Shown piece by piece: positions 7,928-16,379 of a stretch of 64,000 bases of DNA. The position numbers were made by a program, and so were the translations under genes. Under the pieces are notes generated by a model, which saw only the letters and a program-made list of their open reading frames with translations, was not told where the DNA came from and did no database searches. Where the stretch lies: contig CAVSKK010000001.1 in assembly GCA_963728535.1 (NCBI GenBank), positions 744,001 through 808,000 of the forward strand, given 5' to 3'. Numbering within the stretch: position 1 is the first letter of the stretch; each line of letters starts with the position of its first letter. Source of the DNA: VAXT01 sp963728535 (GTDB lineage: Bacteria; Actinomycetota; Thermoleophilia; Gaiellales; Gaiellaceae).

Positions 7928-8956
7928 TCAGGATTGCAGGACCGCCAGGACGGCGTCCAGGACCCTGCCGGAGCCGAACCGCACCGGGTCGTCGGCCGGA
8001 AGCCCGGTTTCCTGGGTGACCGAGCGGGCGGCGGCGCGCGCTTCGTCGTCGTTCAGCGCCCGTGTGTTGAGCGCGATCGCCGCGACCCGTGCGAGGCGCA
8101 GCGGGAGAGACACACGCTCGTGGAGCTCGATCAGCTCTGCGAGTGGCTGGATCGGATACCCGGGATAGCCCTCGATCTCGGTCGCACCCGCCACATGGCA
8201 GAGAACGTAGGCGTGCGGAGCCGAGCCGTGCATGAGCCCGAGCGTGACGCCGGAGTACGCCGGATGCGAGAGCGAGCCCTGGCCCTCCACGAAGAGAAGG
8301 TCTCCCCCACGCTTCGCCCCTTCGACGACGAGCCTCTCCGCTGCGCCCGCGATGAAGTCCGCGACGACCGCGTCGACGGCGATGCCCCAGCCGGCGATCG
8401 CAACTCCGGTCTGGCCGGTGGGGACGAAGACGGACTTCAGGCCGCGCCGCTGCGCCTCCCGGTCGAGCTCGATCGCGACGGTCTTCTTGCCGATTGCGCA
8501 GTCGGACCCGACCGTGAGCACGGTCATCGCGTCCAGCCGGAGGTTCTCGCCGGTCGGCACGCTCAAATCGGCGGGCGGCTTGCGGAGGTCGCGGAGCTCG
8601 ACACCGTGCTTGGCTGCAAGGGCGACCAGCTCGGGATCGTCGGAGACGAACTCGTGGAGCCCGCTTTCGAGGTCGAGGCCGGCCTCGATCGACGCCTTCA
8701 GGAGCTTCCGCCAGGCGGGCGGGAAGCGTCCGCCCTGTGTGGCCACGCCGACCAGCGCGGTCGTCGGCTCGAGGGCCAGCGCATCCGCGACGGAGCCGAC
8801 GATCGGGACTCCCTCGTAGCTCTCGCCGGCCCGCGTCGAGTCGACGATCGCAACCGTCCTGTGCGGGCTGTAGGCGACGACGCCCCGCATCGTCTTGCCG
8901 TAATGCGGATCGCCGCTCTTGCCCTCAGCGAGGATCAGGTACAGCTTCTCTGACAC
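7928..8956 (-). CDS. dgcN: DUF1611 family protein, probable D-glutamate N-acetyltransferase DgcN
   Basis: DUF1611 proteins have a Rossmann-like N-terminal domain (VAIVDSTRAGESYEGVPIVGSV) and a C-terminal P-loop NTPase-like domain (VGSDCAIGKKTVAIEL). Members next to an enolase-superfamily partner were shown to be DgcN, which N-acetylates D-glutamate. Here the partner gene lies directly upstream and overlaps by 32 nt. The GTG at 8956 (VSEKLYLILAEG) is chosen because the family begins there. The assignment to D-glutamate catabolism rests on synteny with dgcA and is an inference. Confidence 0.75.
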   Translation of the reverse strand: MSEKLYLILAEGKSGDPHYGKTMRGVVAYSPHRTVAIVDSTRAGESYEGVPIVGSVADALALEPTTALVGVATQGGRFPPAWRKLLKASIEAGLDLESGLHEFVSDDPELVALAAKHGVELRDLRKPPADLSVPTGENLRLDAMTVLTVGSDCAIGKKTVAIELDREAQRRGLKSVFVPTGQTGVAIAGWGIAVDAVVADFIAGAAERLVVEGAKRGGDLLFVEGQGSLSHPAYSGVTLGLMHGSAPHAYVLCHVAGATEIEGYPGYPIQPLAELIELHERVSLPLRLARVAAIALNTRALNDDEARAAARSVTQETGLPADDPVRFGSGRVLDAVLAVLQS

Positions 8957-9944
8957 CGAGCCCGGGGCTTTCGGAGGGGAGTTGGACGCCGTCGACGAGC
9001 TCCACGCCCGGCCACGGGTCGTGGCGCAGCAGGAGGTTTCCGTCGAGGTCGACGTGGTCGCACAGGCTCGCGAACTGGGCGCCCGCGGCAACCGCGAGGC
9101 CGGACTCGTTCATGCAGCCCAGCATGACGCCGAGCCCGAGGGCGCGGGCGACCTGTGCGATCCGCACGGCCTCGCGGATCCCGCCCGACTTGGCGAGCTT
9201 GATGTTGATCCCATGGGCCCGCTCGACACAGGCCGGCACGTCGGCCGCGACGTGACAGTCCTCGTCGACGTAGATCGGGAGCGGCGAGCTCTCCTTCAGC
9301 GTCGCGCCGCCGGGGTCGCCGGCGGGGAGCGGCTGCTCGCAGTACTCGACGCCCAGCTCCGCGAGCTGAGGCAGTGCGTCGAGTGCCTCCTCCAGGGACC
9401 ACCATTCGTTCACGTCCACCATCAGGGGGAGCTGTGTGACCCCGCGCACGGCTCGCACGCGCTGGACGTCGAGGCCGTCGCCGCCGCCGAGCTTCAGCTT
9501 CAGTCGCTTGAACCTGTCCGCGACTGCCTCCGCGCGGCGGGCCATGTCGTCGGGATCGCCGAGCCAGATCGTCCAGGACGTGGGCGGCCCGGCGCGGCGA
9601 AGCCCCAGCAGCCGCCAGACCGGTAGGCCCGCGAGCTTTCCCTGCAGGTCGTGGAGCGCCGCGTCGATGCCGGCCCGCGCCGCGTACTGCTCGCGTGGCA
9701 GGCGGGCTTCGATCTCCTCGACCGCCCAAGGGTCGTCGCCGAGGCTCTCCGCGTGCTCTTCGAGGTACGCGAGCGCCGACTCCGCTGACTGCTCGTAGCG
9801 CTCGATCGGCGTCGCTTCGCCGAACCCTGTCACCCCGTCATGCTCGACCTCGACGAACACGACCTCGGCGGTGTCCTGCGAGCTGCGGGCGATGACGAAG
9901 GTCTCGGCGAGCTCGAGCGTGGCGATCCGGGCCGTGAGTTTCAC
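8925..9944 (-). CDS. dgcA: Enolase-superfamily racemase/epimerase, probable DgcA (dipeptide-epimerase type)
   Basis: The 339-residue protein is a muconate-lactonizing-type enolase member. It shows the K-x-K catalytic motif (RLKLKLGGG), the metal ligands Asp (MVDVNEWW), Glu (YCEQPLP) and Asp (YVDEDCH), and the opposite-face Lys (NIKLAKSGG). Such proteins are usually labelled L-Ala-D/L-Glu epimerases. Paired with DUF1611 they are N-acetyl-D-glutamate racemases (DgcA). The upstream intergenic region has TTGCAA and GATATT 17 nt apart as a weak promoter candidate. An epimerase acting on cell-wall Ala-Glu remains possible. Confidence 0.8.
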   Translation of the reverse strand: MKLTARIATLELAETFVIARSSQDTAEVVFVEVEHDGVTGFGEATPIERYEQSAESALAYLEEHAESLGDDPWAVEEIEARLPREQYAARAGIDAALHDLQGKLAGLPVWRLLGLRRAGPPTSWTIWLGDPDDMARRAEAVADRFKRLKLKLGGGDGLDVQRVRAVRGVTQLPLMVDVNEWWSLEEALDALPQLAELGVEYCEQPLPAGDPGGATLKESSPLPIYVDEDCHVAADVPACVERAHGINIKLAKSGGIREAVRIAQVARALGLGVMLGCMNESGLAVAAGAQFASLCDHVDLDGNLLLRHDPWPGVELVDGVQLPSESPGLGVREAVPDPR

Positions 9945-10023
9945 GGCTTGACCCTACCTTCGCGAAATATCGAAATCTGAACTACGCTTTGCAAGCTCAG
10001 AAAGCGATTCGATTGGGGGAGAG

Positions 10024-10965
10024 ATGAGAGTGGTTTCGCTTCGACGCGCCGTCGTACTGACGGGCGTCGTGCTGGCGGCCCTTGCCGCTTCTTCGTTCGT
10101 GTCGGAGGCTTCAGCGGGAACATCCGCCGGAACGTCCGCCTGGTCTTCGACATGTGGCGCCTCCGTCTTCAGCAGCCTCGACCGACTGGCCGTCACCTCG
10201 ACGGCTCGCGGCGAGACGGCGCGCGAGCCCGGCATCAGCCAGACGGTCGGGAACCCGGGCGCGCAGCAGGGCCGTGGCCGCACCTTCCGGGCCAACGTGC
10301 CTGTTTACGTCCACGTCGTCAGCCCCGACGGGGTGATCGGCAACCTGTCCGACCGCCTTATCCGCGACCAGATCCGCGTTCTGGATGCGACGTTCGGAGG
10401 TTTCGAAGGCGGCTACGCCACTGGCTTCGACTTCACGCTCGCCGGTGTCACGCGGACGGTGAACGCAGACTGGTTCTATGCCAGCATCAGTGGCGAGCGG
10501 CCGATGAAGCGCGCTCTCCACCAGGGTGGCGACAACGCGCTGAACATCTACCTGACAACCGCAGGCCCGTACCTCGGCTGGGCCTATCTGCCGGACATCG
10601 TCAGGCACGGGAACGCGTACCTGGACGGCGTGGTCGTCGACTGGGAGTCGCTGAAGGGCGCCTCGAACACGTACGCGGGCCGGTACGACCAGGGCGAGAC
10701 GGCGACCCACGAAGTCGGTCACTGGCTCAACCTCGAGCACACGTTCTTCGGGGGCTGTAACCGGCACGGCGACTTCGTCGACGACACGCCGCCCGAGCTG
10801 ACGCCGACCGCGGGGTGCCCCGCCGGCAAGGACACCTGTCCCGACCCGGGCCTCGACCCGATCCACAACTACATGGACTACTCGTACGACCAGTGCTACA
10901 CGGAGTTCACCGCCGGCCAGACCCTGCGCATGCAGGATGCGTGGCTCTTCTACCGCGCTCCGTAG
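10024..10965 (+). CDS. Secreted zinc metalloprotease, M43 (pappalysin/cytophagalysin) type
   Basis: A signal peptide (about 1-32) is followed by a metzincin catalytic domain. The zinc motif is H229-E-x-x-H233-x-x-x-x-x-H239 (HEVGHWLNLEH), and the Met-turn is NYMDYSYDQC. Cysteines around the active site (GGCNRHGDFVDDTPP, GCPAGKDTCPDPG) match the M43 pattern. At 313 residues it has no extra binding domain. A good terminator follows 20 nt after the stop. Confidence 0.9.
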   Translation: MRVVSLRRAVVLTGVVLAALAASSFVSEASAGTSAGTSAWSSTCGASVFSSLDRLAVTSTARGETAREPGISQTVGNPGAQQGRGRTFRANVPVYVHVVSPDGVIGNLSDRLIRDQIRVLDATFGGFEGGYATGFDFTLAGVTRTVNADWFYASISGERPMKRALHQGGDNALNIYLTTAGPYLGWAYLPDIVRHGNAYLDGVVVDWESLKGASNTYAGRYDQGETATHEVGHWLNLEHTFFGGCNRHGDFVDDTPPELTPTAGCPAGKDTCPDPGLDPIHNYMDYSYDQCYTEFTAGQTLRMQDAWLFYRAP

Positions 10966-10984
10966 CAAGACACCTTCTAGTGAG

Positions 10985-11020
10985 CCAGGGGGCCCGCGCC
11001 GTGCGGGCCCCTGGTTTTTT
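10985..11020 (+). terminator. Rho-independent terminator of the M43 protease gene
   Basis: A GC-rich hairpin (CCAGGGGGCCCGC / GCGGGCCCCTGG with a short loop) spans 10985-11014 and is followed by six T residues at 11015-11020. It separates the protease from the tRNA-Arg gene. Confidence 0.9.
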
Positions 11021-11044
11021 CGCGGCTAGACTGGCCTCTTCCCC

Positions 11045-11117
11045 GCGCCTGTAGCTCAGGGGATAGAGCGCGCGCCTCCGGAGCGCGAGGTCGCAGGTTC
11101 GATTCCTGCCAGGCGCA
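11045..11117 (+). tRNA. tRNA-Arg (anticodon CCG)
   Basis: The 73-nt cloverleaf has acceptor GCGCCTG/CAGGCGC, a D stem, anticodon stem CGCGC/GCGCG with loop CTCCGGA (anticodon CCG) and T arm GCAGG-TTCGATT-CCTGC, with discriminator A. CCA is not encoded. Confidence 0.97.
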
Positions 11118-11405
11118 CTCTCACTTCCCTGAGCGGCGGCGGACAACGAATGCCGAGGGCCAGCTGAGACCCGCCGCCTCGCGCCGCTCAGCCCCTTCCT
11201 GCGAGCGGCCCGTGCGGCACAGCACTGTTCCACTCGCATACAGGGTCTGAGCGACGCGTCAGGAAACCGAGAGGGAGAGGCCCCACCGACTCGCGGGACC
11301 TCTCCTTTCCCTGACCGGTTTGCCGTTCCGCCCCGGGCAAGGAAGCGCGACAGATGGGGTGATTTTCGCCTGGCTCGCTTCTGCCGATAACACCTTTAGG
11401 CCGCC
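11118..11405. other. Intergenic stretch without recognised features
   Basis: This 288-nt stretch lies between tRNA-Arg and a small secreted-protein gene. I see no convincing ORF on either strand. Apparent antisense frames run through the tRNA and show the usual tRNA-shadow peptides. Confidence 0.5.
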
Positions 11406-11969
11406 ATGAAATTCGTTTTTCCTTTCATCGTCCTTACCGCCATCACGCTCATGTTCTTCAGCCGGCACGCAGACAGCGTCTTCCAGCGCGGGGGGAACGC
11501 GAAGGCGCCGGCGGAGAGCATGACGTCCGTAAGCGAGCTCCTGCGCCGCGCGACTGCCGGTGAGCCTCTGGACGGGCGGCCGCCACCGAGCAGACGGTGG
11601 GTTGGGCGGATGGCCGCAGCGTGCCAGAAGCGTGAGCGGAGTCTCGCGCGCCTCTCTCAGCCCACGACTCCCAGCGGCATAGCTGCCCGCGGAACACGGA
11701 TCCTTGCGATCCACCGGGCTTATTCCGCGCGGGTCTCAGCGCTCGGCGCGCCGGCCGGTTACGCCGCCGAAGCTCGTCAGATCCACGACTTCAACGCGTC
11801 GCAGCGGCGAATTCTCCAGCGGGTCATCGGGGCGGCTCAGAGAGGCGATCTCGTGCGTGCGTACCGCAAGGCCGTCGCTCTACGAGAGCTTGCAGGCAGG
11901 GCGAACACGACGTTCCTCGGGCTCGGACTCGACCAATGCGCATTTCGCGGCTCTGGCATGCCGCTGTAG
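11406..11969 (+). CDS. Hypothetical secreted or membrane-anchored protein (187 aa)
   Basis: I do not recognise this family. The protein begins with a hydrophobic signal or anchor (MKFVFPFIVLTAITLMFFS). A helical, Arg- and Ala-rich region follows, with two Cys (AACQKRERSL, LDQCAF) that could pair outside the cell. The pattern HRAYSARVSALGAPAGYAAEA suggests a helical bundle. It reads toward the Erm-like gene. Confidence 0.55.
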   Translation: MKFVFPFIVLTAITLMFFSRHADSVFQRGGNAKAPAESMTSVSELLRRATAGEPLDGRPPPSRRWVGRMAAACQKRERSLARLSQPTTPSGIAARGTRILAIHRAYSARVSALGAPAGYAAEARQIHDFNASQRRILQRVIGAAQRGDLVRAYRKAVALRELAGRANTTFLGLGLDQCAFRGSGMPL

Positions 11970-12010
11970 GTGGAGACGTAGAATGAACGCGATGACGATG
12001 GTGGTCTTCC

Positions 12011-12790
12011 GTGGCCGTTCAGCGACGACCCGTACAGGGTGCGTCCGGACGGCACTTTCTCCGTAGTAGCCGACTCGCAGCCGACTTCGTTCGCGAGGCT
12101 CGTGTCGCGCCCGGCGAGCTCGTCGTCGACATCGGGGCCGGCGCCGGCGCACTGACGCGCGCCCTCGCTGACGCAGGCGCCGAAGTGCTTGCGCTCGAGC
12201 TTGCTCCTGACCTTGTTCGACAGCTTCGCCGGCGCTTCGACTCGAATCACTCAGTCAGCGTGCTCGAGGCCGACGTGCTCGATTGGGCATGGCCGGAACG
12301 CCCCTTCGCAGTCGTCGCAAACCTGCCCTTCGCGCGCACAGGAGCGATCCTGGCCCACATGCTCCGCGATCCCCGTGGGGCGCTCCGGAGGGCGGACGTG
12401 ATCGTGCAATGGGACTTCGCGGCGAAGCACACGGCGGTCTGGCCGGCAACGCTCAAGAGCACGTACTGGCGAAGCTGGTACGACATGGCGATCACGGGCC
12501 GCCTTGCCCGGACGGCTTTCTCACCGCCGCCGAGCGTCGATGCTGCGGTCGTTCGGTTCGAGCGCCGCCAACAGCCTCTCGTGCCGGCTCACGACTCCGA
12601 GCGGTACTGGCACTTCCTCTCGGACGCCTTTCGTTCCCCACTCCCGGTCCGGCGAGCTCTCGGCGCACGCCTCCCAGCGCTCCGGGTGAAGCGCCTCGCC
12701 CCCACCCTGGGCTTCGCACCCGACGCGCGCGCCCGGGATCTCGACGCGCGGCAGTGGGCGGAGTTGTACGTCCTCAGCAACCGGAGCTAG
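12011..12790 (+). CDS. Erm-like 23S rRNA (adenine-N6)-dimethyltransferase
   Basis: The protein belongs to the KsgA/Erm family of rRNA adenine methyltransferases. It shows the N-terminal RNA-binding start GRHFLRSSRLAADFV, SAM motif I (VVDIGAGAGALTRAL), the acidic residue of motif II (LALELAP), ADVLDW, and catalytic motif IV NLPF. At 259 residues with a short C-terminal domain, and with NLPF rather than NLPY, it looks more like Erm than housekeeping RsmA. Erm enzymes methylate A2058 and give macrolide-lincosamide-streptogramin B resistance. Activity is not proven. The start GTG 12011 has no strong ribosome binding site. Confidence 0.75.
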   Translation: MAVQRRPVQGASGRHFLRSSRLAADFVREARVAPGELVVDIGAGAGALTRALADAGAEVLALELAPDLVRQLRRRFDSNHSVSVLEADVLDWAWPERPFAVVANLPFARTGAILAHMLRDPRGALRRADVIVQWDFAAKHTAVWPATLKSTYWRSWYDMAITGRLARTAFSPPPSVDAAVVRFERRQQPLVPAHDSERYWHFLSDAFRSPLPVRRALGARLPALRVKRLAPTLGFAPDARARDLDARQWAELYVLSNRS

Positions 12791-12803
12791 CCGAGTTGCG
12801 CGG

Positions 12804-14111
12804 TCAGGAGCGACGGCGGCCGCCTAGCCACCAGGGCAAGGGTGTCTTGTCGCCGGCGCGGAACGCGAACGTCCCACGAAGGGCCGAAGGCCCGCCTTCG
12901 CAGTGTTGCTCGAAGGTCACGCTCGCCGACCGCAACGTCCCGTCAGGCCACCACGCCGCCGAGTTCACGGTGAACTGTCCGTCGAGGTAGTTGCATCCTT
13001 TGCCCCGCGCCCCGATGTCCAGGCCCGGGTGGCCCTCATTGAACGACAACCGCCTGGCGTTCCGATACGTCGCGGGCGCGATCACCCCGCCCGGGGCCGG
13101 AGCAAATCCTGCGGAAAACGACTCCTCCGTGTTCGAGGCCCCGAACCCAACGAGCTTTCGCGTGCCGCCCCCTGAGATCTCCGCGTTTCCAAAGTTGAAG
13201 GACCACGGCCGGCCGCCCCCGATGTAGTCACCCGGGTCGCTCGTCAGGTCGACCGCGCTGCGTCCGCCAAACGCAAAGCCCTGCAGCGCGACGCTACGAC
13301 CACGGCCGCGCGAGTCGACGACCCGGAGCGTGGCCTGGTGCGTGCCGGCCGACCGCGGGTCGTGGCGCACGAAGATCTGGCATGAAGCGCCCTTCGCGAG
13401 CGCGCGGCCAGAGCACCCGTCATCGCGGATGCTGAACGCGCCGGCGTTCCTGCCGACGATTCTCGCGCGGTTGAACATGGCAGGCGTGCGGAGCGCGAGC
13501 AGGGTCACCGGAACCGCCGTCGAGGTCCTCCCGACGTCGTTGGCCGGCCATCTCACCGTCCCGGGCATGACGACCGCGGGGTCGCGCGAGGCCGGCTCGC
13601 CGACGCGGATCTCTCCGAACAGCGCGGGTCGCCGCTCCTCGCAGTGATGCTCGTACACGACCCAGAGCCGCTTGACCGCACCGTTGCGCGCAAAGGCGAT
13701 GTCTTTGACCTGGAAGGCCCCGGAAACCTTGTTGCAACCCCAACCTCCGCCGTAGATGTCGATCCCAGGGTGACCGCGGTCTCGAAACGGCGTACGTTGC
13801 GCGTGCGGGTAGACGCCACTCCGGAGCTTCCTTCCGCGCGCCGCGGCGAGCTCGAAGCCGTTGCCGTCTCCGGACTCCGATCCGGACGCGGAGACGAACA
13901 CGCCTCGCCGATTGCCCGAGAGCTTGATCTGCCCGGTCCTCGACGTGTACAGGCGCGCGAGCCCGCCACCGCCCACCGTCGGCTCGTCGTCGCGGTACAT
14001 GACGATGAAGCCCGACTTCGACGGCGCGCCCGACCTCGACGGGCCGGCCGTGCCGACACCCGCCGGCATCGCCAGCGCCGCGATCACCGCAACGAGAAAC
14101 GCGCGGCCCAC
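12804..14111 (-). CDS. Secreted protein with duplicated domain flanking a choice-of-anchor-D-like domain
   Basis: A signal peptide (FLVAVIAALAMPAGVGTAGP) leads into two copies of an unknown domain of about 120 residues. Shared motifs are GHPG(I/L)DI, GCN, and (Y/F)E(H/Q)HCE followed by a Pro/Ser-Ala-Leu segment. Between them lies an Ig-like domain of the choice-of-anchor D/ASH type (FNRARIVGRNAGAFSIRDDG). I place the start at GTG 14111, just before the signal peptide; an earlier start at 14228 would overlap the divergent CorA gene. The function is unknown; a cell-surface binding role is a guess. Confidence 0.6.
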   Translation of the reverse strand: MGRAFLVAVIAALAMPAGVGTAGPSRSGAPSKSGFIVMYRDDEPTVGGGGLARLYTSRTGQIKLSGNRRGVFVSASGSESGDGNGFELAAARGRKLRSGVYPHAQRTPFRDRGHPGIDIYGGGWGCNKVSGAFQVKDIAFARNGAVKRLWVVYEHHCEERRPALFGEIRVGEPASRDPAVVMPGTVRWPANDVGRTSTAVPVTLLALRTPAMFNRARIVGRNAGAFSIRDDGCSGRALAKGASCQIFVRHDPRSAGTHQATLRVVDSRGRGRSVALQGFAFGGRSAVDLTSDPGDYIGGGRPWSFNFGNAEISGGGTRKLVGFGASNTEESFSAGFAPAPGGVIAPATYRNARRLSFNEGHPGLDIGARGKGCNYLDGQFTVNSAAWWPDGTLRSASVTFEQHCEGGPSALRGTFAFRAGDKTPLPWWLGGRRRS

Positions 14112-14221
14112 TTCGACGTCATTCCCGAAAGCCGACGAATGCCAACCTCGCGGGTGTTCCGGCAAGGCTTCGCGGGTACCATAGCGAATGGAAATGATGG
14201 TCGACGACCCCCTCAGTACCG

Positions 14222-15208
14222 ATGCCAAGCCTGCCCCGCATCAAGCGCCAGCGCGCGCGCACGGCGGCCCAGGAGCCGGTCGTTGCCACGCGCCGCGAGC
14301 CGGCTGAGCTCTCCGCCAACGGCCTGACCTGGATCCATCTCGACGCTCCCGGCCCGGAGAGCGCGACCGAGCTCGCGGAGCGCTTCGGCTGGCATCCACT
14401 GGACGTCGAGGACGTCCTCTCGAAGCGCCAGCGGCCGAAGGTCGACGAATACCCGGACTACCTGTTCGCGGTGCTTCACTTCCCGTTCTACGACAAGGCC
14501 GTCCAGCGGCTGAACGCGGCCGAGCTCGACGTCTTCCTCGGCCCCGGCTACCTCGTCACGCTGCCGACCGTCGAGCTCCTGCCCGTCTCGCGGCTCTTCC
14601 AGCGCTGCCTCGCCGAGACCGAGCTGCGCGAAAGCCTCTTCTCGAAGGGCTCCGGCTACCTCCTCTACCACGTCCTCGACGACCTCTTCGACTACTGCTT
14701 CCCGATCCTGGACAAGATCGGGCACAAGCTCGACTCGATCGAGGACGACATCGAGGACCGCCGGTTCGAGGAGATCGTGCGCGACATCTCCCGTGCGAAG
14801 CAGGAGATCATCTCGTTCCGCAAGATCATCAAGCCGCAGCGCCCCACGCTGCGTCTCCTCGAGCGCAAGGTCGAGCGCTTCCTGCCCGAGGCTCTCGATC
14901 TCTATTTCGACGACATCGTCGACGCCTCGGAGCGGATCTGGGACCTCCTGGACAACTACAAGGAGGTCGTCGAAGCCCTCGAGAGCACGAACGAGGCGGC
15001 GATCGCGCACCGGCAGAACGACGTCCTGCGGCTGCTGACGATCATCAGCGTGACGATGCTGCCGTTGACCGTGATCACCGGGGCCTTCGGCATGAACGTC
15101 CTCTACCCCGGGGAAGGGACGCACACGGCGTTCTGGATCATCCTGGGCGTGATGCTCGCCGCCCTCGGCGGCATGATCGGGTTCTTCCGCTACAAGCGCT
15201 GGATCTGA
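14222..15208 (+). CDS. corA: CorA family divalent-cation transporter, copy 1
   Basis: CorA pentamers move Mg2+ or Co2+ across the inner membrane. The 328-residue protein has an alpha/beta cytoplasmic domain, a long stalk helix, and two C-terminal membrane helices. The GMN selectivity signature (GAFGMNVLYPGEG) closes the first helix. A second, distant CorA lies at 16380. It is divergent from the secreted duplicated-domain gene. Confidence 0.9.
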   Translation: MPSLPRIKRQRARTAAQEPVVATRREPAELSANGLTWIHLDAPGPESATELAERFGWHPLDVEDVLSKRQRPKVDEYPDYLFAVLHFPFYDKAVQRLNAAELDVFLGPGYLVTLPTVELLPVSRLFQRCLAETELRESLFSKGSGYLLYHVLDDLFDYCFPILDKIGHKLDSIEDDIEDRRFEEIVRDISRAKQEIISFRKIIKPQRPTLRLLERKVERFLPEALDLYFDDIVDASERIWDLLDNYKEVVEALESTNEAAIAHRQNDVLRLLTIISVTMLPLTVITGAFGMNVLYPGEGTHTAFWIILGVMLAALGGMIGFFRYKRWI

Positions 15209-15360
15209 TGAGAGCGGCCAGATCGGCGGGAACCTGCGGCGACCGGGCTGTAACCGGCCCGAGCCGATGCTTACGGACCTTTTACCTGCACCTGCCCAGA
15301 ACGGCCGATCATTAGGGGAGGCGGCTTCTGATGCGCCTTTTCCCTATTGAGGAGTACTTA

Positions 15361-16260
15361 ATGCGAAAGTTGATTCTGCTCGCCCTCGCCACGGCACTCG
15401 TGGTGATTGGGACAGCTGCTGCGAAGACAGTTGCTGTGACGATTACGAAGGACGGCCTCGTTCCGAAGTCCACGGCGATCGTGGCGAACGATGTCGTCAG
15501 GTTCACGAACAGCGACACCGTCGCCCACACGGTCAAGTTCAAGACGACCACCGGCGTGACGTGCTCGCCGAGCCCGCTCGTCCTAGCGGCCGGCGCTAAC
15601 GGCAGCTGCACGTTCAGGAACACGGGCACCTTCACCTACTCGGACCCCACGACCAAGGGAAACAAGTTCCGCGGTACCGTGACGGTCGCCGCGGCTGCGG
15701 ACACGGTCAGCGTCTCCGCGAAGCCGGTTCTCCTCACATACGGGAGCCAAACGGTTCTGTCCGGGGTGCTATCGACGCACCAGGTAGGCGAGAACGTCGA
15801 TGTGCTCACCCAGGAGTGCGGCGCGCCCACATCCACAAAGACGGCGACCGTCCAGACGACGGCCGGCGGCGCGTATACCGCGACCGTCAAGCCGATGATG
15901 ACAACGGCGTACACGACGAAGTCAAAGGCCATGACCAGTAGCGCGATCAGCGTTCGCGTCAAGCCGCGGCTCCGCCTAGTGAAGGTCGCCTCGCACAGGT
16001 TCAAGCTCCGCGCGTTCGCTACGCGAAGCTTCGCCGGAAAGTACGCGAGCTTCCAGCGCTACAACAGCACGCGCGGCCGATGGGTCGTCCTCAAGAGAGT
16101 CCTTCTGAAGGCGAACTCGACCGGTGTCGCCCCCACCGTCATCACGTCCCGGTCCTTCCGGTCGTCGGTGCACAAGGGCCTTCGCGTTCGGGCCACCCTG
16201 GGGCAGACTCAGGTTGGAACCTGCCACGCGCCTGGGCTCAGCAACACGGTTCGCAGCTAG
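15361..16260 (+). CDS. Secreted cupredoxin-like protein, paralogue 1
   Basis: The start ATG 15361 follows GAGGAG by 6 nt and opens a signal peptide (MRKLILLALATALVVIGTAAA). A cupredoxin-like beta domain follows (KTVAVTITKDGLVPKS...VRFTNSDTVAHTVKF). The canonical type 1 copper set is incomplete: one His is present but the C-terminal C-x-x-x-x-H-x-x-x-x-M cluster is not. A Lys/Arg-rich C-terminal domain of about 170 residues is shared with the protein at 18862. Copper binding is therefore doubtful. Confidence 0.65.
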   Translation: MRKLILLALATALVVIGTAAAKTVAVTITKDGLVPKSTAIVANDVVRFTNSDTVAHTVKFKTTTGVTCSPSPLVLAAGANGSCTFRNTGTFTYSDPTTKGNKFRGTVTVAAAADTVSVSAKPVLLTYGSQTVLSGVLSTHQVGENVDVLTQECGAPTSTKTATVQTTAGGAYTATVKPMMTTAYTTKSKAMTSSAISVRVKPRLRLVKVASHRFKLRAFATRSFAGKYASFQRYNSTRGRWVVLKRVLLKANSTGVAPTVITSRSFRSSVHKGLRVRATLGQTQVGTCHAPGLSNTVRS

Positions 16261-16379
16261 CGCACCCCTAGTCCACGCCGAGGGGGCGATCGATTCCGAT
16301 CGCCCCCTCGAGCCGTGCCATTGCGTTTGAGCGCTCGGAGCCTCGGGTAGCAAAGGCCGGTGAGGAGGAAGCCCACGCA

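Noticed and set aside
10907..11239. Antisense ORF over tRNA-Arg with peptide-like text (RNRTCDLALRRRALYPLSY)
   Set aside because: It is the usual shadow peptide of a tRNA read on the wrong strand.
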